From Streptococcus oriscaviae (GTDB lineage Bacteria; Bacillota; Bacilli; Lactobacillales; Streptococcaceae): 64,000 nucleotides of DNA. The position numbers and the translations under genes were made by a program. Under the pieces are notes generated by a model that did not search any database, was not told where the DNA came from, and saw only the letters and a list, made by a program, of their open reading frames with translations. The DNA lies in the NCBI RefSeq assembly GCF_018137985.1, contig NZ_CP073084.1, forward strand, positions 1,054,001 through 1,118,000, read 5' to 3'. This document shows, piece after piece, positions 30,764-39,342 of this stretch (within the stretch, counting starts at the first letter, position 1; the number at the start of each line of letters is the position of its first letter).

Positions 30764-32479
30764 ATGACAGACCAGCAAACTCTGAAAGACCTCCGCCATC
30801 GTAGCTCGGTCTACGATTCGATGGTTAAATCCCCTAACCGTGCCATGCTTCGTGCGACTGGCATGCAGGATCAACATTTTGACGCTCCTATTGTCGGAGT
30901 CATCTCGACCTGGGCAGAAAACACTCCTTGTAATATCCACCTCCATGATTTTGGTAAATTAGCAAAAGAAGGTGTCAAGGCAGCCGGAGCCTGGCCAGTC
31001 CAATACGGAACCATTACTGTGGCCGACGGTATCGCCATGGGAACCCCCGGCATGCGCTTCTCGCTGACATCGCGCGACATCATCGCAGACTCTATCGAAG
31101 CGGCTATGGGTGGACACAATGTGGATGCCTTTGTGGCTATCGGAGGCTGTGACAAGAACATGCCAGGTTCCATGATTGCCATTGCCAACATGGACATTCC
31201 TGCTATCTTTGCCTATGGCGGTACCATTGCTCCAGGCAATCTGAATGGTAAAGATATTGACCTCGTTTCAGTCTTTGAAGGTATTGGTAAGTGGAACAAC
31301 GGCGATTTGACGGCTGAAGAAGTCCGTCAAATTGAGTGCAATGCCTGCCCTGGTCCTGGCGGCTGTGGCGGTATGTACACGGCTAATACCATGGCGACAG
31401 CCATTGAGGTCATGGGTATGTCCATTCCAGGCTCTTCGTCCCACCCTGCCGAATCTCCTGAGAAAAAAGCAGATATTGAAGAAGCTGGCCGTGCTGTTGT
31501 GCGGATGTTGGAGCTGGGTATCAAACCATCCGACATCATGACCCGTGAAGCCTTTGAGGACGCCATTACGGTCACCATGGCACTCGGTGGCTCCACAAAC
31601 GCTACTCTTCACCTTCTAGCCATTGCTCACGCTGCAAACGTTGACTTGACCTTGGAAGATTTCAATGATTTCCAAGAACGCGTGCCTCACTTGGCAGACC
31701 TGAAACCATCAGGAAAATACGTTTTCCAAGACCTCTACAATGTCGGCGGCGTCCCAGCTGTCATGAAATACTTGCTCAAAAACGGCTTCCTCCATGGTGA
31801 CCGCATCACCTGTACCGGTAAAACCGTTGCTGAAAACTTGGAAAACTTTGCTGATTTGACACCTGGACAAGATGTCATCATGCCGCTTGAAAATCCAAAA
31901 CGTGCGGATGGACCTCTGATTATCTTGAAAGGTAACCTAGCTCCTGAAGGAGCTGTTGCCAAGGTTTCAGGTGTGAAAGTCCGCAACCATACTGGACCAG
32001 CCAAGGTCTTTGATTCGGAAGAAGAAGCAATTGAAGCTGTCTTGACAGACGAAATCGTAGACGGTGATGTAGTCGTTGTCCGCTATGTTGGGCCAAAAGG
32101 TGGGCCTGGTATGCCGGAAATGCTGTCGCTCTCATCTATGATTGTCGGAAAAGGCCAAGGCGACAAGGTGGCCCTTCTGACAGACGGTCGCTTCTCTGGC
32201 GGAACCTATGGTCTGGTAGTCGGCCACATCGCCCCTGAAGCTCAGGACGGCGGCCCGATCGCCTACCTCCGCACTGGCGATTTGGTGACGGTTGACCAAG
32301 ATACTAAGGAAATCACCATGCACGTTTCCGACCAAGAAATCGAAGACCGCAAGAAAACGACGGTCATTCCACCACTCTACTCTCGTGGTGTCCTTGGCAA
32401 ATACGCTCACACCGTATCCTCCGCCTCTAAAGGAGCTGTCACAGACTTCTGGCGACCAGAACGTACTGGTAAAAAATAG
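30764..32479 (+). CDS. ilvD: Dihydroxy-acid dehydratase
   Basis: 571 aa Fe-S enzyme, third step of branched-chain amino-acid synthesis. Cluster ligands are in TPCNIH (about 50), [10 protein letters not shown] (about 125) and [17 protein letters not shown] (about 195); the phosphate/substrate C-terminal block [15 protein letters not shown] and TDGRFSGGT are present. Full length. Lies apart from ilvBNC but near it. A short hairpin follows at 32492-32516. Confidence 0.97.
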   Translation: MTDQQTLKDLRHRSSVYDSMVKSPNRAMLRATGMQDQHFDAPIVGVISTWAENTPCNIHLHDFGKLAKEGVKAAGAWPVQYGTITVADGIAMGTPGMRFSLTSRDIIADSIEAAMGGHNVDAFVAIGGCDKNMPGSMIAIANMDIPAIFAYGGTIAPGNLNGKDIDLVSVFEGIGKWNNGDLTAEEVRQIECNACPGPGGCGGMYTANTMATAIEVMGMSIPGSSSHPAESPEKKADIEEAGRAVVRMLELGIKPSDIMTREAFEDAITVTMALGGSTNATLHLLAIAHAANVDLTLEDFNDFQERVPHLADLKPSGKYVFQDLYNVGGVPAVMKYLLKNGFLHGDRITCTGKTVAENLENFADLTPGQDVIMPLENPKRADGPLIILKGNLAPEGAVAKVSGVKVRNHTGPAKVFDSEEEAIEAVLTDEIVDGDVVVVRYVGPKGGPGMPEMLSLSSMIVGKGQGDKVALLTDGRFSGGTYGLVVGHIAPEAQDGGPIAYLRTGDLVTVDQDTKEITMHVSDQEIEDRKKTTVIPPLYSRGVLGKYAHTVSSASKGAVTDFWRPERTGKK

Positions 32480-32491
32480 ACTTATTTAACT

Positions 32492-32516
32492 TACCCTGTC
32501 TTTGTGGCAGGGTTTT
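32492..32516 (+). terminator. Weak terminator after ilvD
   Basis: Short stem CCCTG/CAGGG with TTTT after it, 13 nt past the ilvD stop. The short stem suggests some readthrough into the next small gene. Confidence 0.45.
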
Positions 32517-32534
32517 CCCATAGGAGAAAATCAA

Positions 32535-32921
32535 ATGAAATTACATGTCGAACTCTCCCGCTTTCGGGTCAAGGAAGGCAAATCATCCGTCGTTGACCAG
32601 TGGATGAATTTCCTAAACGAGCATATGGAAGATACTCTTTTGACTCTCCAAGGGGAGAAGATGTATGTCGAAACCATCTTTCGCGAAGTTCTCGATGGGC
32701 AAGAATACCTCTACTGGTACTCCGTCCAAGCTGAGGGCGGTATCGAGGTCGAAAACTCTGAATCCTACATTGACAAGAAACACTTGGAATACTGGGAAGA
32801 ATGTATTGACCCTAGCTATGGCATGATTGACTTGAACCCTCAAGTCGTCATGATTCCAAAACCAATTTATGAAACCATGGAAGAATTGGACAGACAATAC
32901 GATGAAACCTACAAAAAATGA
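32535..32921 (+). CDS. DUF6176-like conserved protein
   Basis: 128 aa soluble protein, start at 32535 supported by AGGAG 9 nt upstream. The pattern ELSRFRVKEGKSSVVDQWMNFLNEH, MYVETIFREVLDGQEYLYWYSVQ and the Pro/Met end VVMIPKPIYETMEELD resembles DUF6176 proteins, a guess from memory. No catalytic motif. It follows ilvD closely but there is no known link. Confidence 0.65.
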   Translation: MKLHVELSRFRVKEGKSSVVDQWMNFLNEHMEDTLLTLQGEKMYVETIFREVLDGQEYLYWYSVQAEGGIEVENSESYIDKKHLEYWEECIDPSYGMIDLNPQVVMIPKPIYETMEELDRQYDETYKK

Positions 32922-32945
32922 GTTGCATTTCACAACTCATTTTTT
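32917..32945 (+). terminator. Bidirectional terminator between convergent genes
   Basis: Stem AAATGAGTTG/CAACTCATTT with long T run on the plus strand and A run on the other side; the stop codon of the upstream gene lies in the stem and the next gene ends at 32944 on the minus strand. Confidence 0.82.
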
Positions 32946-33285
32946 ATTTTGGACTAATCCCCAGAGCGATGCGCCCCAGTCGGCTAATTCGGGTCATTTT
33001 CCAGGCGGGAGACCAGACTATTTCCACTCCTGCATTATTGATTCCATCGATAGTTTTCAGTGCATCAATCAAATCTCCGGGCAAGGTATCGGCACAGCTA
33101 CAACCCGAATCGGTAAAGGTCATGACGACCTTGCAAAAACCTTTGTCATCCAAGTCAATCTCATAAACCAGACCGAGATTGTAAATGTCCAGTTCAATCT
33201 CAGGGTCATAGATTGACTCAAGCACTTCTACCAACTGACTTGCCAAGGCTTGCGCCCGCTCATTGACCTTTATATCCTCTCTCAT
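32944..33285 (-). CDS. MIP18/DUF59-family metal-sulfur cluster assembly factor
   Basis: 113 aa. DUF59 fold: VLESIYDPEIELDIYNLGLVYEIDL near 20-44, the Cys motif FTDSGCSCADTLPG around 60, and VWSPAWKMTRISRLGRIALG at the end. Proteins of this type (SufT, PaaD-like) help Fe-S cluster insertion, which suits an organism with the SUF operon in the same window, although the genes are 20 kb apart. Good ribosome site GGGAGAGG. Confidence 0.87.
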   Translation of the reverse strand: MREDIKVNERAQALASQLVEVLESIYDPEIELDIYNLGLVYEIDLDDKGFCKVVMTFTDSGCSCADTLPGDLIDALKTIDGINNAGVEIVWSPAWKMTRISRLGRIALGISPK

Positions 33286-33353
33286 GTCCTCTCCCTTCGG
33301 AAAATGATTTTTCCTATTTTCTCATATTTGAGGCTATTTTTCAATAGGAAATT

Positions 33354-33378
33354 AAAAAAGGCGGTTTGCACCGCCAAT
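33354..33378 (-). terminator. Terminator of the PPOX-like gene
   Basis: Stem GGCGGT/ACCGCC with four-base loop and a T run on the minus strand, about 35 nt past the stop. Confidence 0.75.
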
Positions 33379-33407
33379 TTTCGGGAGTCCCCCCGTTTCC
33401 CGCTTCC

Positions 33408-33863
33408 TTATACAATCGTCCGAGTCACAGAGCCTTCACCGCCTCCGATTGGAAAGACGTATTTATGGCTCTGGGTCAAGCTGTGGTAAAAACCTTGACC
33501 TTCGTAGATTTGAAAGACCTGCATGGAATCCGCATTTTCCTCATCCTTGTAAACATGCTGATAATAGGGATTGTCCGCAAAAATCTTGCGCAAATCCTCA
33601 TTTTCAACCGGCCGAACCCGGCCTTCAATCCGAATGACCTGAATCAGGTATTTTTCCTCTGACATGGCTGTCAGGGCGATATGAGCATTTTCCTGCAGCT
33701 GACGGTAAAAATGCGTTTGTGGACTAGTCATGAAAAAGATCCCTTCTTCATTGGCGGCAGTAATGTGGGCGTGACGAGCATGGGGCATCCCATCTGCGTC
33801 CACCGTCGCAAAAACTCCCACCTTCATCTCCTCCAGAATGTCCATAATGCACTTGACTTCCAT
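33408..33863 (-). CDS. Pyridoxamine 5'-phosphate oxidase-like flavin-binding protein
   Basis: 151 aa split-barrel protein. Opening MDILEEMKVGVFATVDADGMPHARHAHI and MTSPQTHFYRQLQENAHIALTA match general FMN-dependent PPOX-like proteins (residues about 7-75). The start at 33863 follows AGGAGG; a longer frame to 34037 would add an N-terminus that does not fit. Substrate unknown; such proteins are often FMN/F420/heme-binding reductases. Confidence 0.85.
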   Translation of the reverse strand: MEVKCIMDILEEMKVGVFATVDADGMPHARHAHITAANEEGIFFMTSPQTHFYRQLQENAHIALTAMSEEKYLIQVIRIEGRVRPVENEDLRKIFADNPYYQHVYKDEENADSMQVFQIYEGQGFYHSLTQSHKYVFPIGGGEGSVTRTIV

Positions 33864-33999
33864 AGCCAGCCTCCTTGAAACCGTTTTCTTAACTCTAGTA
33901 TAACAGAAAAGAAGAGAAAGGGAAAGCGAGTGGGCCGGATTTCTGGGGGGGAAGTAGCTTTTCACGAATGCATCTGGTGACATTCGTGCGGTATTTGAC

Positions 34000-34027
34000 A
34001 AAACTTGCCAAAAATGACAAGTTTTTT
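34000..34027. terminator. Hairpin with T runs on both strands
   Basis: Stem AAAACTTG/CAAGTTTT with ten-base loop. It could end a minus-strand transcript from the toxin-like gene or a plus-strand RNA. A second hairpin CGAATG/CATTCG is at about 33965-33986. Confidence 0.5.
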
Positions 34028-34098
34028 CAAATCCCAATTTGTAAAATTAAGCAAAATCGAACCAGAAAATACAAAAGTTTACTTTATTCTTGGGAACT

Positions 34099-34143
34099 AA
34101 AAAATAGCTCGTCAACTCGCCAAAGTTAGGATGGCTATTTTTT
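34099..34143 (-). terminator. Terminator hairpin containing the toxin stop codon
   Basis: AAAAAATAGC (34099-34108) pairs with GCTATTTTTT (34134-34143). The stop codon of the toxin-like peptide is inside the stem. Both strands have T runs, so it could also end an antisense RNA. Confidence 0.65.
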
Positions 34144-34230
34144 TGTCGCATTTAGCAATTTAAGGACTAACATCACAAGAGCAATAACAAAGTTACCAGC
34201 TACAAACATGAGTGTCAAAACCTCCAACAT
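34135..34230 (-). CDS. Putative holin-like toxin peptide (type I toxin-antitoxin style)
   Basis: 31 aa: a single hydrophobic helix (LTLMFVAGNFVIALVMLVLKLL) with a short basic tail NATKK, the pattern of Hol_Tox/TxpA-type peptides annotated as holin-like toxins. ATG at 34230 has GGAAGG abutting it; an internal ATG at 34209 has TTGGAGG 11 nt upstream. The arms CTCCAAC and GTTGGAG fold around the first start, so translation may be self-restrained. An antisense antitoxin RNA would be expected from the plus strand but I could not define its promoter. Lies outside the integrated element. Confidence 0.5.
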   Translation of the reverse strand: MLEVLTLMFVAGNFVIALVMLVLKLLNATKK

Positions 34231-34312
34231 CCTTCCAATGGCCGTTGGAGAATTTGCTTTAAACTCTCTGAAGCAATAAGGTAAATTTTGAGGTGACCTT
34301 TTCAAAAAACCA

Positions 34313-34347
34313 CGAAAAAAACACCCCATGGTGTGAACCATGAAGTG
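34313..34347 (-). terminator. Probable native rplM-rpsI terminator, now left of attL
   Basis: On the minus strand CACTTCATGG pairs with CCATGGGGTG (two G-T pairs), loop TTCACA, followed by a seven-T run (34322-34347 stem, T run to about 34313). It lies 28 nt beyond the left rpsI-end repeat. Before insertion it would have been just downstream of rpsI. Confidence 0.65.
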
Positions 34348-34374
34348 CTTTGAAACGTTGATATATCGCTGATA

Positions 34375-34392
34375 ATTAACGTTTTGAGAATT
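34375..34392 (+). repeat. attL core: 18-bp copy of the rpsI 3' end
   Basis: ATTAACGTTTTGAGAATT, identical to 45191-45208 and in the same orientation; the latter covers the rpsI stop and last codons. It defines the left end of the element. Confidence 0.88.
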
Positions 34393-34500
34393 TCGCTATT
34401 GAAAACAAAGAATTCTTAACCCTTACAAATCCCGTTATATCAACATTTACAAAAATGAAACTTCCATGAAAATGGACTAAAATCCACTGATTTGGATAAA

Positions 34501-34520
34501 ATTGACACCAATTAACACCA
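34501..34520 (+). repeat. Left arm-type tandem decamers
   Basis: ATTGACACCA directly followed by ATTAACACCA. A related decamer ATTGTCACCA occurs at 34603-34612. Similar decamers lie near the right end (45135-45154). Such paired repeats inside both ends are typical of integrase N-terminal-domain (arm) binding sites. Confidence 0.55.
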
Positions 34521-34535
34521 TAAAATAGACTAGTC

Positions 34536-34562
34536 AACCACTTCATTTGAGGTGGTTTTTAC
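34536..34562 (+). terminator. Hairpin near the left end
   Basis: AACCAC/GTGGTT stem followed by T run on the plus strand. In the circular form it would lie downstream of the right-end outward promoter. The rest of 34393-34664 holds no gene. Confidence 0.45.
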
Positions 34563-34664
34563 TTTGATTTTACAAAAGAAAATGCAAAATCTTTAATTCA
34601 AAATTGTCACCAACTTTCAATTTGATTGACCTCTTTCTTTTTATACTAGTTAACTCTAATCATG

Positions 34665-35038
34665 CTAACTTCTGTAAAAGTAGTCATCTTCTTTATATTG
34701 GATTAGAGATTGGCCTAATACTAACCTAGGCCTCATATAATTTGAAGAATCCTCAAATTCGGAAAAATCAGAAATTTTATGTCCCGCCTGCAATAAAAAC
34801 ATGTTACGCCTATCACCAAACTTTCCTCTAATATATAGAATAGGTAAACTCTCATTAACAGCTTTTCCAGTCACCAGCAATTTAGAGTTGTTAACTATTG
34901 TTTAAATTTATCTTTTAATAAATCATAAAGTGTTCGAAAATCATTTGGAATTGATGATTTTTTAATACTATGTACTTTCTTTATAGCATCTAGAAGTTTA
35001 TTAACATCAGAAAAGTATTCTTTTACAAAGTCACTTTT
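34665..35038 (-). pseudogene. Decayed gene remnant (two overlapping open fragments)
   Basis: The minus strand has an open stretch without start codon (35038 to stop at 34895; DFVKEYFSDVNKLLDAIKKV...) followed in another frame by a second (about 34904 to stop at 34665; ...LYIRGKFGDRRNMFLLQAGHK...). Both have biased, protein-like composition, and only a weak TTG could start the second. Probably a truncated and frameshifted gene at the element's left part. Family not recognised. Confidence 0.5.
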
Positions 35039-35189
35039 TTACGGATTCTAAATTTATTTTATTTGCATGTCAGGTATCCATACGTTACAATTTATAAAAG
35101 CTAAACTCACTTTTGAGTTCCGAGCAGTTGTTGTTTGCTGATTCCGTGGCCAAAGGGATGGCATCATGAATCACCATATCTTATCACTG
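35039..35189. other. Spacer, no gene seen
   Basis: Only a small hairpin AACTC/GAGTT at about 35105-35120, possibly a weak terminator of the cargo operon on the minus strand. Confidence 0.35.
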
Positions 35190-35561
35190 TTACTCAACAT
35201 TCACGCTAATACTCACAATCTCCTTTGTCTGAGAGTTGAAAATCACAGAATAGGCATATACTTCGCCTTTTTCATGGAGACTGGTTTTAAGTGCAGAAAC
35301 ACTTACAATATTTTCAAAAGTTTCCTGCTGTTTTTCTTCGGAATCAAGTGATACAAATTCATTTTCCTTGATTTGTTTACCTACACTATAGGAAAAATCG
35401 CCTTCATCAAACGTTACATCGTACTCGCTGGAAATAATTTGATTTGCTGCTTTAATCACTTGCTTTTCCTCGTCAGAATAAGTTTCATTTTTCATTGAAC
35501 ATCCTGATAGCATACATAAGACCACAACTGCGGCAAACAATACGCTAAATATTCTCTTCAT
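35190..35561 (-). CDS. Small lipoprotein of the peptide-resistance cassette
   Basis: 123 aa. Lipoprotein signal with lipobox LSGC (Cys about 21). The mature part is acidic and unrecognised (YSDEEKQVIKAANQIIS, EYDVTFDEGDFSYSVGKQIKEN, VYAYSVIFNSQTKEIVSISV). Start at 35561 has AGGAG 8 nt upstream and lies just past the permease stop, so it is the last gene of the ABC operon. A surface lipoprotein might bind the peptide before the transporter acts (inference). Confidence 0.75.
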   Translation of the reverse strand: MKRIFSVLFAAVVVLCMLSGCSMKNETYSDEEKQVIKAANQIISSEYDVTFDEGDFSYSVGKQIKENEFVSLDSEEKQQETFENIVSVSALKTSLHEKGEVYAYSVIFNSQTKEIVSISVNVE

Positions 35562-35565
35562 TCTT

Positions 35566-37479
35566 TTAACTCCTTTCATAATCCTGATACACTTTACGGA
35601 AAACAGCTTTTCGATAGGAAGCATCGATCCCAAAGTAAATTCCCGTCTGCAATACAAGCAGCACAACTGTAAACCAGAAAGCTACCGGAATATTTGAAAC
35701 AATCGCAAATCGTTCGCTAATAAAAATTCCAATCCAAAGGTAAATCAGAGCAACAAGGAAAGGAACCAACAAAATCAAGGATGTTACCTTGCGCAATGCA
35801 GAAGATAACTCTTTCTTGGACAACCCGATTTTTACAATTCCTTTGTACTTTTTGCATTCTGCATCCAACTCCGAATATAGTCTGGAGTATATAAAGCTTG
35901 CAACTGCAAGAATAAACGTGAAGCACAGCATACTGCCGATATATAACGTCAGATTGTTCTGCAGCTGGCTGGTGCGATAGTAGCTGTACGCAGTTATCAC
36001 ATTTGCATCTCTGTTTTCAATACTGGTTTTCAATGAGTTTTCAACCGCTTCGGGACTATGACTATTCATTTCCCAGTTATCATAAACAAATGCTGTGATA
36101 GTCTTGCTGTCCATCTGTGGCTTCAAAGCATCAAAAACTGAATCATTTACAATGCAAACATTGGTTGTGAAACCGGACAGCATAATGGTTGCTTCTGTAT
36201 ATCCTTCTACAGACAGATCAAAACGATTTTCATCCATAAAGGACTGAATATCTGACGGAATCTTTTTGACGGTTTCTCCTGCATTTCCAGCAACGAGAAA
36301 AACGCCGTCTTCTGAAACTGTCACTGTTTCTCTACCGAGAAACTTCATTATGATGTTGTAATCACTTGCAGACATCATCGCAGAACGGGTTGGGTTAGCC
36401 TTATTGTACCAAAGGTTAAATACAGCTTTTTGATAACCGGGCAAGTCTTGCAGTTCCTTTTCAATCACAGCCACGTCGCCGGCAACATCTGCATTTTCTG
36501 TCCAGGCATTATAACTTATAGCATAGGGCATGATCTTCTCCGTTTCTGTTTTCACATTTGTCGACATGGAAAACAAGAGGATGATGGAAAAGAATGAAAT
36601 GGCATACAATACAGCGGAAATTGTCATTGTCTGCGCATTTGCTCTCAGTTTTGCTTTTTTATCGCTGCTGTAAAGCAAACGTCCTCTTGCATGACTTTTT
36701 TTTGAAAGGGCAAGGGCCATACACATTCCATAGGCAAACATCAAATAAGTTCCAGTGATAATGGTAAAAACCAACACCAAAGCAGTCACACTGTTGTCCT
36801 GAATCTGTTTAGCCATCTGTGTCCCGCTTGTAAAAAGCCAAACCATAAAACCAAATAAAACTAAAAATACAATAAGAAGGGGTAACAGTTTCTGTGGCTT
36901 TTCACCGGTTACTTCGGTTTTTAATAAACGTACCACCTCTTTCTTGCGAATCAGCCTTGGCGTAAAAAAAGCAATCGCTAAAAAGACAATTCCCAAGACA
37001 ATAACAGTAGTAATGATTGCCTGAACAGGGAAATAGAAAGTAAAGTCGGATACGCCGATAACTTTATTTGCAATGTCCAAAAAGAATTTTGAAAACACAA
37101 ATCCCAGCAAAATCCCCGTTACGATAGATGCAAATCCAACAATCATGTTTTCCAGAAACACAAGTTTGTTAACCTGCTTTTTTGATGCGCCCAAAATAGT
37201 GATCAAACCGAACTGGCGACTTCGAGCCTTCAGAAAACATCCCACAGAGTATGAAATAAAGCAAACGGAAAATCCAATGGAAATAAGCTCGCCTACTATA
37301 AGGATCAACCCCATGGTGCTGTCTCGGTCAATGATACTCATGGCCGGGTGAAACGACAGCACCGTGAACAGGAAAAATACAAATACAGAAAACACGCAGT
37401 TCACGAAGTAATAAATATAGTTTCTTCTGTCACGGCTGATATTGTTGCGGGCAAAGTCAAATAAGGTCATGCGGTTCAC
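35566..37479 (-). CDS. Bce-type ABC transporter permease (FtsX family)
   Basis: 637 aa. Ten expected membrane helices: four near the N-terminus with an FtsX domain (about 15-290), a large extracellular domain (about 310-500) between helices, and a final group near 510-630. This layout is typical of BceB/VraG/YxdM transporters, which remove antimicrobial peptides from lipid targets and signal to a cognate kinase. It overlaps the ATPase gene by 23 nt. The peptide recognised cannot be read from the sequence. Confidence 0.88.
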   Translation of the reverse strand: MNRMTLFDFARNNISRDRRNYIYYFVNCVFSVFVFFLFTVLSFHPAMSIIDRDSTMGLILIVGELISIGFSVCFISYSVGCFLKARSRQFGLITILGASKKQVNKLVFLENMIVGFASIVTGILLGFVFSKFFLDIANKVIGVSDFTFYFPVQAIITTVIVLGIVFLAIAFFTPRLIRKKEVVRLLKTEVTGEKPQKLLPLLIVFLVLFGFMVWLFTSGTQMAKQIQDNSVTALVLVFTIITGTYLMFAYGMCMALALSKKSHARGRLLYSSDKKAKLRANAQTMTISAVLYAISFFSIILLFSMSTNVKTETEKIMPYAISYNAWTENADVAGDVAVIEKELQDLPGYQKAVFNLWYNKANPTRSAMMSASDYNIIMKFLGRETVTVSEDGVFLVAGNAGETVKKIPSDIQSFMDENRFDLSVEGYTEATIMLSGFTTNVCIVNDSVFDALKPQMDSKTITAFVYDNWEMNSHSPEAVENSLKTSIENRDANVITAYSYYRTSQLQNNLTLYIGSMLCFTFILAVASFIYSRLYSELDAECKKYKGIVKIGLSKKELSSALRKVTSLILLVPFLVALIYLWIGIFISERFAIVSNIPVAFWFTVVLLVLQTGIYFGIDASYRKAVFRKVYQDYERS

Positions 37480-38215
37480 CTCCCAAAAGACTCATAGCAT
37501 CCACAATCTCCTGTTGAAAAGTCCTTCGATTTCCATCGGAGACAATTTCCTGGTATAACTGTCCGTCTTTGATAATCAGGACGCGCTTGCAATAGCTCGC
37601 CACAAAAGAATCGTGCGTTACCATCAGGATAGTGGCATTTTTCGTTTCGTTGAGCATCCGGAATAATTCCATAACATCTTTCGTAGCCTTGGAATCGAGA
37701 TTTCCGGTAGGTTCGTCTGCCAGAAGCAAAGACGGATTGGTTGCAACGGCACGGGCAACTGCGGTACGCTGTGCCTGCCCTCCGGATATTTCAAAAGTGC
37801 GTTTGGAAAGGAGAGGCTCAATTCCTAAAAGTGCAGCAACCTCCGCGGTGCGCTTTTTAATCTCAGGAACAGGAACACCTTCCAATGTCAACGGCAGCAT
37901 GATATTTTCGCCCACTGTCAAAGTATGCACCAAATTGAAGTCCTGAAATACAAAGCCCAAGGTATTCCGTCTAAAATGTGCCAGTTGGTCGTCATTCATT
38001 TCGTGGGGATCTTCACTATCAATGCAGACACTGCCGCTGGTAGGGTGATCGATGGTAGAAATCACATTTAAAAGAGTGCTTTTACCACTACCGGATGGTC
38101 CCATAATGGCGACAAATTCTCCTTTTTCAATACTAAAGTTAATATCATTCAAAGCGGTATATGGAACTTTTCCCTCATATACTTTACCAAGATGTTTTGT
38201 TGTTAAAATTGACAT
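37457..38215 (-). CDS. Bce-type ABC transporter ATPase
   Basis: 252 aa. Walker A GPSGSGKST (about 38-46), Q-loop FVFQDFNLVHTLTVGENI, signature ISGGQAQRTAVARA, Walker B LLLADEPTGNLDSKA and H-loop THDSF: the MacB/LolD-like class used by peptide-detoxification transporters. Start at 38215 has AGGAGG 8 nt upstream. Drives the permease encoded next; upstream lies a promoter with a BceR-like operator. Confidence 0.92.
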   Translation of the reverse strand: MSILTTKHLGKVYEGKVPYTALNDINFSIEKGEFVAIMGPSGSGKSTLLNVISTIDHPTSGSVCIDSEDPHEMNDDQLAHFRRNTLGFVFQDFNLVHTLTVGENIMLPLTLEGVPVPEIKKRTAEVAALLGIEPLLSKRTFEISGGQAQRTAVARAVATNPSLLLADEPTGNLDSKATKDVMELFRMLNETKNATILMVTHDSFVASYCKRVLIIKDGQLYQEIVSDGNRRTFQQEIVDAMSLLGGEPHDLI

Positions 38216-38245
38216 CTTTACAACCTCCTTCATTGTTCTGCATTT

Positions 38246-38308
38246 AGTATAGCTGATATCTCAAAAAATAAAAATCGAGAAAGATTACGGAACATGACAG
38301 TTTTGTAA
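38246..38308 (-). promoter_or_regulatory. ABC operon promoter with BceR-like operator
   Basis: On the minus strand TATACT (-10, 38246-38251) lies 30 nt before the ATPase gene; the -35 is poor (TTTTTA), as for an activated promoter. About 20 bases further upstream is TTACA-AAAC-TGTCA (38295-38308), one base off the TNACA-N4-TGTAA form described for BceR-like regulators. Confidence 0.6.
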
Positions 38309-38317
38309 TCTTTCTCG
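38276..38317 (-). terminator. Terminator of the two-component genes, overlapping the operator
   Basis: Perfect 13-bp stem CGAGAAAGATTAC (38276-38288) / GTAATCTTTCTCG (38305-38317) with T-rich sequence on the minus strand, 5 nt past the kinase stop. The loop and one arm contain the BceR-like operator. Confidence 0.82.
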
Positions 38318-38322
38318 AAATG

Positions 38323-39342
38323 CTATATTTCACTTTTTGCATGAAAATAAATAGTAAATGTACTTCCTTTTCCTAATTCTGACTGCACCATTATGGTATG
38401 TCCCAGATAATCCAGGCTTTGTTTTACCATATACAAGCCCAATCCGCTTGATTCTCCGCGCAGGCGTCCATTCTGTCCCGTAAAAAACAAATCAAAAATT
38501 CGATTGAAGTCACGAGGATCAATGCCACATCCTTCATCTTGGATACTCAATGAAGTACATTCTTCTGATCTGTCAGCACGGACGGTAATTTTCTTTCCTT
38601 CATCACTATATTTGATAGCATTGGTTAAGAGTTGGTACAACACGAAACGAAGCCATTTGGAATCGCTGTACACCACCAAATCATCTGCAATCTCAAGTTT
38701 TGGAAAAATTCCTTTTGTAATAAATGAGCTTTTTAACTCGTTGATACAATCTTTACACATACTGTGCAAATTCACTTTTTCGGAATGAAAATCATTTTTT
38801 ATTGCATCAAGTTTATACATATTCAAAACCTGATCCAAATCATATTGTATTTGCGCCGCTGATTGTGCTATTTTACGAAAATCCGAATCGCCTTTTTTGT
38901 TTTCTGAAACCAGACGGATCACGGATAAAGGCATTTTTAATTGATGCACCCAGCGATAAATCATGATCTTACTCTGCTTTTGCTTGTCCTCCATACGAGC
39001 TAACCGGTTTAAATATAACCTGTGCTGTTCCTCAACTAACTTCCGATAGTGCTGTTCCTCGCGGCCTTTGGGTTCGCTGATTAGAAAATCCTCCAAGGTC
39101 TTGTTTTCATTACAAAGGATTTCATAAAAATCCCATGTGGAATATAGCCGGTAAAGCAAGAAGCACAATAAAATAAACAGAGATAAAAATACATAATACC
39201 ACCATGTTCCTACGGGATTTCCACTAATTAAAGTCAAATAAACAATCATAATGGAAACCGGCGCTGCTAAAAAAAGAAGAATTACCCATAGGTGATCCAA
39301 AACAAAACATTTTAAATGTTTTGCAAGTTTTTTATTTTTCAT
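38323..39342 (-). CDS. Intramembrane-sensing sensor histidine kinase (BceS type)
   Basis: 339 aa. Two N-terminal membrane helices (about 12-35 and 42-64) with hardly any loop between them, so no sensor domain outside: the form that senses through its ABC transporter. HisKA-like segment with YRWVHQLKMPLSVI (phospho-His about 132), N-box LTNAIKYS, and G-boxes DEGCGID and GLGLYM. It overlaps the response regulator gene by 11 nt. Confidence 0.9.
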   Translation of the reverse strand: MKNKKLAKHLKCFVLDHLWVILLFLAAPVSIMIVYLTLISGNPVGTWWYYVFLSLFILLCFLLYRLYSTWDFYEILCNENKTLEDFLISEPKGREEQHYRKLVEEQHRLYLNRLARMEDKQKQSKIMIYRWVHQLKMPLSVIRLVSENKKGDSDFRKIAQSAAQIQYDLDQVLNMYKLDAIKNDFHSEKVNLHSMCKDCINELKSSFITKGIFPKLEIADDLVVYSDSKWLRFVLYQLLTNAIKYSDEGKKITVRADRSEECTSLSIQDEGCGIDPRDFNRIFDLFFTGQNGRLRGESSGLGLYMVKQSLDYLGHTIMVQSELGKGSTFTIYFHAKSEI

